A stretch of 24,161 bases of DNA from Stentor coeruleus (GCA_001970955.1 MPUH01001103.1:1-24161); one strand, 5' to 3'; positions 1 to 8,756 are shown, counted from the first letter of the stretch. Made by a program: numbers and translations. The notes: generated by a model from the letters alone, not told the origin.

Positions 1-165
1 TAAAATCACATATGAATTTATAGTATTGCAATTTACCATTATTATTATCCCTTCAGATTTACCTACTGCAATATAGGATCCATCTGGACTTATAGACATA
101 ACTTTGATTAAACCGAAGTGGTAGTTAACAATATCTTCAGTTGAACAATCAGGATAATTCCATTT
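1..165 (-). pseudogene. 5'-truncated copy of the adjacent WD40 gene, running off the window edge
   Basis: Positions 1-165 align without gaps to 1692-1856 of the full WD40 gene, with five mismatches, all transitions. Read on the minus strand, the 55 codons are open and encode the same WD40 blade (ISPDGSYIAVGKSEG). Homology stops abruptly at about 165; the next 108 bases toward the full gene are unrelated AT-rich DNA, so this copy lacks its 5' part. It lies in the same orientation just downstream of the full gene, as expected for a partial tandem duplication. What lies left of position 1 is unseen, so it could be a truncated pseudogene or the start of a recombined gene. Assembly of a second haplotype is a third possibility. 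Confidence 0.8.
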
Positions 166-273
166 AAATCATAAGTTATAAAATTCCAAAAAGCACAGCA
201 TGCAAAAAAGGATAAGATTAACTGATTATTAATTTCTCAAATCATTTACCATAACTAATAAATTATTTTATCT

Positions 274-2246
274 CTAATTCATTTTAAAGAAAATCAACAT
301 ATCTTTTTCATTAATTCTAAAAATACAATACTTATTGTTTCCACCAACATATATTCCATACTTGTGTTTTTTCGAATAACTCCATGATTTTTTACACTTT
401 TCATTAAGATTATCATTATTCATCACTTCAAATAATCTATCGTTGTTTTTAACTAAATAAGACTCATTGTTTAACTTCATAAAAAAGTTTTTCTCAGTAT
501 TAGGTTTAGTAAAATGAAATACTATTTTAATACTCTTAGAATTCCATACATATATTTTATTTACATTATAAGATTCACCTCCAGCAACTATATATTTTAA
601 ATCATCAGAAATCCCACAAGAGTGTAAAAATTCAAATCCCATTGAATACTTCATTAAAATAGACTTTGCATTACAATCAATAATTATTATAGTATTATTA
701 AATGTATGCAAAAATATGAACTGACCATTTTCAGAAAATCTTATATGATTTGGCATTGCTTGTCCTATTTCAAAACTTCCATAAAACTTTGAAATTTTTA
801 AATCCCATATGGTCAGAAAATATAAAGATGTCTTTAAATCAAGATAGTAACTACATAATAGTGTTGAGTTGTGATTTTCCAATTTCATCAACTTAAAATT
901 TCTTCCTGGAAAAACCACAGTTTGATTCTCTTGATTTATACAATCATAAATATGCACATCAATATTTTTATCAGCATATATAATTTTTTCTTGTATAATA
1001 TTAATTTTTGTATAAGGTTTTTCTAATATAGGCATTTTCTTCTTTATAACCATTGTAAACATATCATAAAATGTCAATTCCATATCAAAAGCGCTAAAAA
1101 GCACTATATAATCCTTAATAAAAAACGCATCTGTTGGTATTTGGCTATTGTTCTCGCAAAATAAATCGATGTCAAAATTATGCCTACTAAATTCAGTGTC
1201 TTCTTTTTTGTGATTAAGAATTATTGTTACGTAACTTATGAAAGATTCTTGCTTTTTAGCTTTATCAAATGATATTATATCTGGAAAGCTTTTAAAGATA
1301 TTATTAATTTCAATATGTATTTTTGAAAGATACTCAAAATGTTTATGATTTGGTGATAAATAAGTGCCTTGACATTCAGTTTCCGGACTTTTATTTAGAA
1401 CTTTTTCTAGGTCCCATAAACGGACCGTGCAATCTCTGCTCAAAGATAACAAAAATTTTCCGTTTTCATGGATTTTTAAAGAATAAATTGTTAATGGATG
1501 TCCAGCAAGAATAGCTACAAGTGATTGTCTTTCAATGGATGCCCAGCAAGAACAGCTACAAGTGATTGTCTTTCAATATTCCAAACTCTTATGCTGCAGT
1601 CAAAGTTGAAATCAAGATCTCCTCCAGCTGATATAAAATATTTACTATCTTTGGTAAAAATAATTTCTTTAATACAACTAGTATGGCTTTCTAAAATCAC
1701 ATATGAATTTATAGTATTGCAATTTACCATTATTATTATCCCTTCAGATTTACCCACTGCAACATAGGATCCATCTGGACTTACAGACATAACTTTGATT
1801 AAACCGAAGTGGTAGTTAGCAATATCTTCAGTTGAACAATCAAGATAATTCCATTTTATCAGCTTATTTGAAGTAACAAAATAAACTATATTTTTCTTAT
1901 CAAATAATACCATGTCTCTAATGTTTTCGTCTCCAGAAATTGTATATACTATTTTTTTTTCCTCAATAGAATACACGTCAATAAAGCGATTATGTTTGAA
2001 GATAAACAAGAATTTCATGTCTACAGAAGGAAAAATATTACTGATATCATCTTTGTAATTATAATTACAAATACCAAAATACTTACGTATGTATCTATCT
2101 AAACTTTCTGTAGTTATACAACTTTTTCTAAAATGAATAATTTTTTTATCAAAATCCTTACCCTTTTCTTTAGAATGAAGCTTAGCATTGCTACAAAGTA
2201 AGGGGAGATTGCATTCTTGAGGAATTTTACTTTGCCAAATACCCAT
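274..2246 (-). CDS. WD40-repeat protein, reading frame broken by a 41-bp tandem duplication
   Basis: The gene starts at ATG 2246 and ends at TAG 274. The frame is open from 2246 down to a stop at 1515. The other open stretch begins inside the second repeat copy and runs to 274. The break is a direct repeat, 1493-1533 and 1534-1574, 41 bp per copy with two mismatches. Counting one copy gives a single 643-residue frame. WD-type blades are visible at about residues 145-260 (SPDGSYVAVG, CSIRVWNI, CTVRLWDLEK) and again near the C-terminus (SDDLKYIVAGG, KIYVWNS). The protein is probably a beta-propeller scaffold; I do not recognise a specific orthologue. A decayed paralogue at 10100-10885 has only one copy of the repeated segment, so the duplication is derived, either in the genome or in the assembly. 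No membrane segment or signal peptide is seen. Confidence 0.8.
1493..1574. repeat. 41-bp tandem duplication inside the WD40 gene
   Basis: Copies 1493-1533 and 1534-1574 abut directly and differ at two sites, both T/C. The 41-bp unit is not a multiple of three, so it shifts the frame and creates the stop at 1515. No GT...AG pair spans exactly one unit, so splicing cannot remove it. Confidence 0.95.
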
Positions 2247-2614
2247 TTTATAATAGTTTTCTGTGTATATTATTTGCCTTATTAAATATATAGTTCAATT
2301 TATACTAATCTTATAAAAATGTAAGTTTGTTATATAAAGTAATCTACCTAAATAAACCCTAAAGTTACTAGGAAATTTAACCCTAAAAAGCAAAAACTAT
2401 AGTATTCTCTTCAGTAATCCTTAATAAGAAAATTATTTAACCTGTTCTAAACCTATAAAATAGCATAAAATCAAAGCTAAAAATCGTAAGGTATACTTTA
2501 TGGGTTAAAAACCTATAATTCCATGCTAAAGTATTTAAATGCCTCAATACTAAACACATTAAAATCTTCAATTACTCTAAAATCTCTAAAAATTACTACA
2601 TAAAAATCAGCCTT
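2247..2614. other. Spacer between the WD40 gene 5' end and the DNAAF19-like gene 3' end
   Basis: This is AT-rich non-coding DNA of 368 bp. It must hold the promoter of the WD40 gene (minus) and the 3' end of the next minus-strand gene. Two short CCCTAAA units occur near 2357 and 2382. The 2500-2614 part is strikingly poor in G on the plus strand. Nothing else is recognisable. Confidence 0.6.
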
Positions 2615-3178
2615 TTATCCACTAAAAAAATCTTTTGCTTCCAAATCTCCTGATTTCTCTAATACTAAGTCTAGAATTTTCTTTTCTTTCTGAGTTAAAA
2701 TTTTCCTACTGCCTCTAAAATCTTGTATTTGTTTCAGCATATTCAAAGTTGTCGAAATGAGCGAGTCTTCTACTGTTTCTAACAACGTAATTATCTCTGC
2801 TAATATCATAAAATCTCTGAATTTCTCAAGTTCAGTGTGTAATTCTTCAGTCATTTGCAATAACAAGAGTTTTTCTGAATTAGAGCTTCGGCGCCATCGT
2901 GTTAGAATTGGGATATTGTCTTTGTTTTTTCGTATTGGTCCTTCTGCTGAGTAAACCGTATTAAAAATAGTTCGAGGATTACTTCCTATATTAAAAGCTT
3001 CACCTGCTTTAGTTGGTTTAAGATTTGCTCCTAGTACCATTTGATGAAAACCAGAGTAATCCATATGCTGAGCTACTGCTCTAAACTTAGAATCATTTAT
3101 GTTTTTCTTAGTATTTTCCTCTTCTAAACCTCTTTTAAGCATTTCTTCTCGCTCGGTTACTGAGACAATATTTTTCAT
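2615..3178 (-). CDS. DNAAF19: DNAAF19 (CCDC103)-like dynein-arm assembly factor
   Basis: A 187-residue protein. The N-terminal helix followed by SKFRAVAQHMDYSGFHQMVL and GANLKPTK matches the pattern of the dynein attachment factor N-terminal domain of CCDC103/DNAAF19 (KLRAVEQ...YEEF...VL..HLKPL). A downstream segment from TRWRRS (about residue 95) through a helical C-terminus corresponds to the WRR-containing RPAP3-C-like region of that family. The protein is somewhat shorter than the human one (about 240 residues). In other organisms it is needed to assemble or attach axonemal dynein arms, which fits a heavily ciliated cell. I chose the ATG at 3178; the frame is open further upstream but has no in-frame ATG there and would run into the FHA gene stop. 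The gene is co-oriented with the FHA gene, 47 bp upstream. Homology was judged by eye. Confidence 0.65.
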   Translation of the reverse strand: MKNIVSVTEREEMLKRGLEEENTKKNINDSKFRAVAQHMDYSGFHQMVLGANLKPTKAGEAFNIGSNPRTIFNTVYSAEGPIRKNKDNIPILTRWRRSSNSEKLLLLQMTEELHTELEKFRDFMILAEIITLLETVEDSLISTTLNMLKQIQDFRGSRKILTQKEKKILDLVLEKSGDLEAKDFFSG

Positions 3179-3225
3179 GTTAATATTATCCCATATCCTC
3201 CAAAAAAAAAAACATAAAACCAAAC

Positions 3226-4119
3226 TTATACTTTACTAATATTAGCAAGTTCATTACTAAGCTGTGCTTTGAAAAGAGTCTCTGCAACTTTAAACGTCAT
3301 CCCATCATAAACCTCAAAAAAGTTCTCAGCAAAAAGCCAAGTCCCATTTGTACTAAGCCTATCTCCATCCCCATCTTTAATCATCCAAAACCCATCATAA
3401 ACAAACATACAATGATACCGACTCAATGAGTTATCATCAAATCTAATCTCACAATCGGCCATTCTACCAATTTTTATCGGTGTATCATTAGGGGCAAAAT
3501 TACTATATAAATTTTACAATTTTTCTTCAATACGTGGGCCATCAATAAACCTTAATCCAAGACAATTTGATTCAGTTTGCACAATAACATGTGATTCCCC
3601 AAATGAAATAATGAAATTGTTTTGAAGCCTTAAAGGACGATCAAGACGTATAAAAGTCCCCATTCCTTCACCCATATCTTTGATTATATATGAACATTTG
3701 TCTATTTATAAGCTACCTTTAACGTATTGGATCATGAAATGCTTTTTTCCAACACCTTTTTCTTCTTCGGGTAAGAGAATGTCGTTAATTTTTAGATTCC
3801 CGATTTTCTCTTGACTTCCAGCATAGACACAGCCGTCTTTGAGGTTTCTTTGGGATGATTTGAGACCATATGGGAAGATTTCATATTGGGTTCCGATTAT
3901 CATTTTGACTGAGTCGATAACGATTAAAGATAGTTTGAGGATTTCCATTGGGTTGCTGATTGCTGTGGATTTGTTGTTGAGAATTGAAATTTGTGTGCAG
4001 TCATGGACGCTTGGGGTTTTTCCTTGGTCGCGGTCAACTATAGCTTCTTCTTGGATGTCGGAGACTACGAAAAAACACTAGATGTTTGTTACTGAGCAAA
4101 GTTTTCTTAGATATAACAT
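3226..4119 (-). CDS. Two-FHA-domain protein, four exons with three 15-nt introns
   Basis: Exons are 4093-4119, 3717-4077, 3518-3701 and 3226-3502 (complement), joining into a 282-residue frame ending in TAA. The C-terminal FHA domain (about 195-270) has the canonical phosphothreonine-binding residues: IGR (R204), then SLSRYH (S218, H221) and a TNGT loop. The preceding segment (about 64-180) has an FHA-like layout (IGNLKINDI, KKHFMIQY, GTFIRL), but Asn replaces the usual Arg after Gly, so its phosphopeptide binding is doubtful. FHA proteins act in signalling scaffolds; no catalytic domain is seen, so the role is unknown. Each intron restores the frame at an exact 15-nt GTA...TAG, and unspliced reading hits a stop in every intron. 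Exon 1 encodes only nine residues. A kinase gene lies upstream on the same strand; a functional link is speculation. Confidence 0.88.
3503..3517 (-). other. 15-nt intron 3 of the FHA gene (phase 2)
   Basis: The complement reads GTAAAATTTATATAG. Removal joins the first FHA-like region to the start of the second FHA domain, restoring PIKIGRMADCEIRF. Retention gives an in-frame TAA. It has A at position 10. Confidence 0.9.
3702..3716 (-). other. 15-nt intron 2 of the FHA gene (phase 1)
   Basis: The complement reads GTAGCTTATAAATAG. It splits the GAC codon of D130 and joins the two halves of the first FHA-like domain. Retention gives an in-frame TAA. It has A at position 10. Confidence 0.9.
4078..4092 (-). 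other. 15-nt intron 1 of the FHA gene (phase 0)
   Basis: The complement reads GTAACAAACATCTAG. Splicing joins TCA to TGT and opens the frame from ATG 4119; without it the frame stops at the intron's own TAG. It has A at position 10. Confidence 0.88.
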
Positions 4120-4131
4120 ATTATTTTATGT

Positions 4132-4175
4132 TGTTAGGAGTTAGGGTTTTTTTTGTTAGGGTTTCGTAGGGTGTT
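4132..4175. repeat. Degenerate telomere-like units in the FHA gene 5' flank
   Basis: The plus strand carries TGTTAGGA, GTTAGGG and TGTTAGGG (4154-4161) in close succession, followed by GTAGGGTGTTACG. Read toward the FHA gene these are CCCTAAC(A) units, which resemble the telomere repeat I recall for heterotrichs. There are only a few imperfect copies, so this is not a telomere. Confidence 0.5.
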
Positions 4176-4316
4176 ACGATTTTTCATACAATCCAAACCT
4201 CTCAAACCCTCATCTACAATCCAAACATATTCCCCAAACCTCATTCTTTTTTATCTCAACAATCCACCCAACTCCTTATGACATCTAAGTAAATTTCACT
4301 TACATTAATAATCTAA

Positions 4317-5501
4317 TTATTGAACTGAACTAAAAGATTTCTTATGTCCTGCAGGTTTAGTCTCACAAAACACCCTCTCATCATAACTATACCCAACAAA
4401 CAAATCCTGAGAAGCAGCCAAATCAATACTTGGATCAATTTCATCTTTCCAATCTCCAAGCGTACGTGGGTCAAAATTATCTTGAGATTTAGGAATAAAA
4501 GGAGCAGAAAGGACCATATCACCAAGATCTTTCCAAGGGAAATCCTTAAGCCAAGGATGTTCTTTAACTTCTCCAAATCCTTTATTCCCAAGTCTATAAT
4601 TAGCTTTCCTCTGTATAAGTTTATTTATGAAATCAGCAGCTTCTTCACTCCACCCACTAGGTATTTCAACGACCCTAGCTTGTTTCGATATAATATGGTC
4701 TCTAATTTCTTTTCTATCACGTCCAATATAAGGCCTTCTACCCATCATAAGTTCATACAAAATAACCCCAACAGCAAAATAATCAGCAGAAATTCCATGA
4801 TTTTGTCTGAAAATGACTTCTGGGGCCATATATCCAGGTGTTCCTGATGTATCTTTAGAATTCTCAGGTGTCCATACCCTTCCAATACCAAAATCTGTTA
4901 TATACAAATAACCCCTTTCATCAAAAACAAGGTTTTCAGGTTTAATATCCCTATGTAAAATACCGTTACTATGTATATAATTCAGACCATATAATATACA
5001 AGCAATCAAGAATTTAGCTTGTATTTCTGTAAACTTCCGAGCTTTTGATATATGAAAACGAAGGTCTCCCCCATTCTTCAAATCCAAGACCAAAAACAGA
5101 TTTTCCCTATCTTGAAAAGCAAAATGCATATTCACGATAAATGGGTGGTTGAGTACTTCAAGGATTTTCCTTTCGTTCATAACTGAGTGTACGCTTCTTT
5201 TGCTTATAACCCTAAGTTTTTGCATTTCTTTCATTGCGTAGAGTTCTTTAGCTCTTTTCATCTCTACTTTCCACACTTTACCAAAACCCCCTCTTCCTAT
5301 TGGATAAAGATAAGAAAAACTGTTTTTGTTTATTGATTGGGATATGTCAGATGTTTCTGGACGTAGTTGATGAACAACTAAGCTTGTTTGTCTTGGTGCT
5401 TGTTGGGATACGATATTACGTTTAGAAGCTTTTTTTTTAATCCCTAAAGGCGAAAAAAAGTATGAGTTTACTTTTCGATGATAGTCAATATTCCTGTTCA
5501 T
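4317..5501 (-). CDS. AGC-type serine/threonine protein kinase (STK32/YANK-like)
   Basis: An intact 394-residue kinase from ATG 5501. The catalytic domain spans about 66-321: glycine loop GRGGFGKV (69-76), ATP-anchoring K91 in AMKEM, helix-C E110, HRDIKPEN (183-190), DFG (203-205), SGTPGYMAPE ending in APE (226-228), and a subdomain XI segment with HPWLKDFPW. All catalytic residues are present, so it should be active. The layout and the DFGIGRVW and GTPGYMAPE segments suggest the AGC group near STK32/YANK, but subfamily placement by eye is tentative. A basic, disordered N-terminal tail of 60 residues and a C-terminal tail of about 70 residues lack a clear AGC hydrophobic motif (FxxF/Y). There is no intron. 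Its 5' flank is shared divergently with the anoctamin gene. Confidence 0.93.
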   Translation of the reverse strand: MNRNIDYHRKVNSYFFSPLGIKKKASKRNIVSQQAPRQTSLVVHQLRPETSDISQSINKNSFSYLYPIGRGGFGKVWKVEMKRAKELYAMKEMQKLRVISKRSVHSVMNERKILEVLNHPFIVNMHFAFQDRENLFLVLDLKNGGDLRFHISKARKFTEIQAKFLIACILYGLNYIHSNGILHRDIKPENLVFDERGYLYITDFGIGRVWTPENSKDTSGTPGYMAPEVIFRQNHGISADYFAVGVILYELMMGRRPYIGRDRKEIRDHIISKQARVVEIPSGWSEEAADFINKLIQRKANYRLGNKGFGEVKEHPWLKDFPWKDLGDMVLSAPFIPKSQDNFDPRTLGDWKDEIDPSIDLAASQDLFVGYSYDERVFCETKPAGHKKSFSSVQ

Positions 5502-6477
5502 ATTTATTACAATATGATGTTTAACTGGAATTAGAATTTTGGCAGGGGTTTGTTTAGGAAATTGAGGTTTTTGATGAAGATTTTGGATTGTAGATTATGA
5601 AGAGGATAGACTTTTTGTAGGATTTTTGATTGGTCGAAGAGGTGAGAGGTTTAGGGTGATATTTTGAAGGAGGGTTAGGTTTTTTTGGAGTTTGAAGAAA
5701 ATAGGTTTTTAGGATTTTTGAGTTTTTGTGGAAGATTTAGGAATGAAGATGTTGTGTGTTTTTATGTTAATTATTTGTAATTGATAACATTTTACTGTGC
5801 TTTATAGCTTTTAAATATAATTATTATTGAAATAAACACAAAATTTGACTTGGGGATTTTGTTTTTGAAATTAGTGTATGCAATTTTATATACTGATTGA
5901 ATACCTAAAGCAAGCCAAAAATTCATATTATGAAGCGATCAATATTAATAAAAATATCATCAAACAGTCGAAAAAACATATATAGAGTTTATAAGTAATT
6001 CAATTGCAAATTTTTAAGTTTTTAATTAACATTTCCTATACCATTTCATGATCCATTTTCAAAGCTGTTATATAATTTTCCCTAAATATCATATTTGTTG
6101 TATTAAATATTTTAAAGCTTATCCTAGAAGAAATTCTCTTTTATTATATATTTATAATGCTATATATTATATTTATTCTTATATCAACTCTTTTGTCATA
6201 CACAACAAATTACACCCAAAGCTTAAACCCTATAAAAATCTAAAACTATAATTATTTATACTCTAATCTTCTCTACAAAAATCTTTTATTCTTCCTCATT
6301 ATCATAAATCCAATTAATAATTTCTATCAATCTCACAATAAACCCCATCCTACAACAAATCCTAAAAATTCCCTTAAATAACATGTCTAGTTTACACTAA
6401 AAAACCCAAAAAACCTCACCACCATTACAATTATGCCTAATATAAACTATATAAACCCTAAAATTTCTAATAGATAA
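5502..6477. promoter_or_regulatory. Divergent intergenic region between kinase and anoctamin genes
   Basis: This 976-bp stretch must hold the promoters of both divergent genes. Composition flips inside it: 5510-5760 is G/T-rich on the plus strand, and 6190-6477 is C/A-rich. In both halves the strand leading into the gene is therefore C/A-rich. A TATA-like string (CTATATAAACCC, starting about 6446) lies some 30 bp before the anoctamin ATG and contains an AAACCCTAAA motif. A 67-codon open frame at 6048-6251 has a composition like its AT-rich surroundings and is probably not a gene. Confidence 0.45.
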
Positions 6478-8718
6478 ATGGTTAGTTTATTACCAAAACT
6501 TTCAAAGGTCAGCAGCATATCCGAAGAAGACAACAAAAAATCTCTTGTCTACGTCTTACAATTCATAAACATCTTTGATGAAGGCATCAAAAGGAAAAGT
6601 AAATTTATTCCAATGATCAAAGCTAGAGCCAATGCATACAGAGTATATAAATCTTTAGAAAAAGAAGCTGAAGGTGATGTCTTACCACGTATCGCAGAAA
6701 GGAAAATAGAATGGTTAAGAAATGGCATTGACAAAAAAGATATCAAAAAATCTAAAATTTCACTAAGAGACTATTATATTGGGATGCTTTCAACAGTTTT
6801 ATATACAATAAAACATGAACTTGGTATTGAATATGAGCTTTTGATGTCAAGGGACGATGATGAGATATTTTGTAAGCTTTATGTTACTGAGTATTGGTTA
6901 AAAAAAAGAGCTGATGATACTGATTACCATTTGAAGTTCAGGAAGAAAAAGAAATGGGATAAAAAGTTTCAGATGGCAAGTCCTTATGGACCGTTTAGTT
7001 TAAATAAGAAATACTCAGGAAAGGGTAAAAAAATTTTTAACTGCTATGATGAAAAGCAAAGGGAATCTGATGAAGGAACTTTTTTTACTTATAATGATAA
7101 AGTTAGACTGTTAAATGATGCTATTTATACCAAATTGGACTTGTATGTACTTAAAAACTTTGATATTATGATTGATGCATTCCCTATTCATGAAAACGCC
7201 TCGTTAAATGTCCTTAAAAAAAAATGGGCGACTTTAAAGGCTATTCATAAAGCTCAGCCTTTAGATGATATTAAAAATTATTATTCAGAAAGCATTGCCC
7301 TTTACTTTGCCTGGATGGGTGTTTATGCAATTTTTATGGGCTACTGCGCAGCTGTAGGATTAATTGTTTTTATTATTCTATGTATCAGTTCAGCTATGGG
7401 TGAAAACACTATATACACAGGGACCCAAGTATTTTTCTGTCTATTCCTAGCAATCTGGGCATCCTTTTTCGATCAGTTTTGGACTAGAGAAGAACGAAAA
7501 CTAGCTTGGAAGTGGGGTACTGCAAATATGACTAAGCAAGTCCATCACCGGGAAAAGTTTGAAGGCAAATTCCAATTCGACGAAGTCACAGGGAAAATGA
7601 AAGTTTTAAAGCGTGACTCAGAAAAACGTAACCTTAAAAAATCAATAAGTTTCGCAGTAATTGGTTTTCTTATCGCTGCTGTTATAGCAATTGTAATCGC
7701 AATCTTCCGTTTAAGAGTTTATATGAAAAGTACAAACGACCTTAAAGATTATGGAAGTATAGTCCCAGCAATAGTTTATGCAATACAAATCAGTATTTTT
7801 GATTTGATATATAGCAAAGTGTCGATATGGTTAAATAACTTAGAAAATCATGAGACTACAAATGATTATAACAACAATTTAGCTTTGAAATTATTCCTTT
7901 TTAGGTTTATCAATAGTTACTGTGGGCTTTTTTATATAGCTTTTATCAAAATGTACTTGAGTTCTGATCAATGTACTGAAAATGGATGTATGTGGGATCT
8001 AGGTTTACAATTATCGATAATTTTTATCACGAATATGATATTGAATATTATAGAAATTGGCCTTCCATGGTTTTTATACAAGTTCAGAGTACAATGGGAG
8101 GAGAGGAAAATGAAGAAGCACATGTCGAAAGCTATGAGAAAAGAACTATTGTCTATAGAAATACAGTCAAAATATGAACCTTATGAAAACCCTATTGAGG
8201 ATTATATGGAAATGGCCTTACAATTTGGTTTTATCGCACTTTTTGGCTCATCTTTTCCTTTATTGCCGATTTTAGCTTTTATAGAAATTATATTAGAAAT
8301 ACGTGTTGACGCTTGGAAGCTCTGTAATATCACAAGGCGTCCTGACCCTGTTAAATGCGAAAATATCGGCATTTGGAAAAACATTGTAGTCTTTATCGCA
8401 TATTTCGGAGCCATAACCAACTCAGGAATTGTAGTTTTCACATCAGGCGCTTTAAACCATTTTGAACTTCCAACAAAAATTGTAGTTTTCTTCATAATCG
8501 AACATTTATTTATATTTGGCATAGCAACAGTAAGTTACTTTATCCCAGACAGTTCTAAAATAGTAAACCGGGGCATTGCTTGGTGTAGACGAATCACTCA
8601 AAAAAAAGAGTTCGGAAAGCTTATGGATGATAGGCCAAGTTTTGTTCGTAGAGACAGTTTGAGTTCTGATTTCAGTATCTTTTTAAGTTATTATGATATG
8701 ACATACCACGAGCATTAG
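6478..8718 (+). CDS. Anoctamin / TMEM16-family channel or lipid scramblase
   Basis: A 746-residue single-exon protein with the anoctamin core. Before TM1 it has the segment FPIHE...LKKKWA...QPLDDIKNYYSESIALYFAWMG (about 233-281). A TM pair carrying WASFFDQFWTREERKLAWKWG follows, and the late TMs carry NGCMWDLGLQLSII, then DYMEMALQFG, EIILEIRVD, GIWKNI and NSGIVVFTS. Calcium-site candidates are E526 (TM6), D575 and E578 (TM7), and E607 and D611 (TM8). The Asp-x-x-Glu in TM7 resembles what I recall of fungal TMEM16 scramblases. The protein is predicted to be a Ca2+-activated anion channel or phospholipid scramblase in the plasma or an internal membrane; sequence alone does not decide between them. 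The N-terminal cytosolic domain (1-230) is typical in size. Stop is TAG. The cysteine-rich gene follows after 38 bp. Confidence 0.93.
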   Translation: MVSLLPKLSKVSSISEEDNKKSLVYVLQFINIFDEGIKRKSKFIPMIKARANAYRVYKSLEKEAEGDVLPRIAERKIEWLRNGIDKKDIKKSKISLRDYYIGMLSTVLYTIKHELGIEYELLMSRDDDEIFCKLYVTEYWLKKRADDTDYHLKFRKKKKWDKKFQMASPYGPFSLNKKYSGKGKKIFNCYDEKQRESDEGTFFTYNDKVRLLNDAIYTKLDLYVLKNFDIMIDAFPIHENASLNVLKKKWATLKAIHKAQPLDDIKNYYSESIALYFAWMGVYAIFMGYCAAVGLIVFIILCISSAMGENTIYTGTQVFFCLFLAIWASFFDQFWTREERKLAWKWGTANMTKQVHHREKFEGKFQFDEVTGKMKVLKRDSEKRNLKKSISFAVIGFLIAAVIAIVIAIFRLRVYMKSTNDLKDYGSIVPAIVYAIQISIFDLIYSKVSIWLNNLENHETTNDYNNNLALKLFLFRFINSYCGLFYIAFIKMYLSSDQCTENGCMWDLGLQLSIIFITNMILNIIEIGLPWFLYKFRVQWEERKMKKHMSKAMRKELLSIEIQSKYEPYENPIEDYMEMALQFGFIALFGSSFPLLPILAFIEIILEIRVDAWKLCNITRRPDPVKCENIGIWKNIVVFIAYFGAITNSGIVVFTSGALNHFELPTKIVVFFIIEHLFIFGIATVSYFIPDSSKIVNRGIAWCRRITQKKEFGKLMDDRPSFVRRDSLSSDFSIFLSYYDMTYHEH

Positions 8719-8756
8719 GTTTAGTATAGACATAAATTATTCAAATTATTAAAAAA

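Noticed and set aside
2216..2230. In-frame 15-nt GTAAAATTCCTCAAG (complement) near the start of the WD40 gene as a possible intron
   Set aside because: It has C at position 10 and ends AAG, and the frame is open without removal.
6048..6251. 67-codon open frame in the kinase-anoctamin spacer
   Set aside because: It has AT-rich spacer composition, no domain and no homology I can recognise; probably chance.
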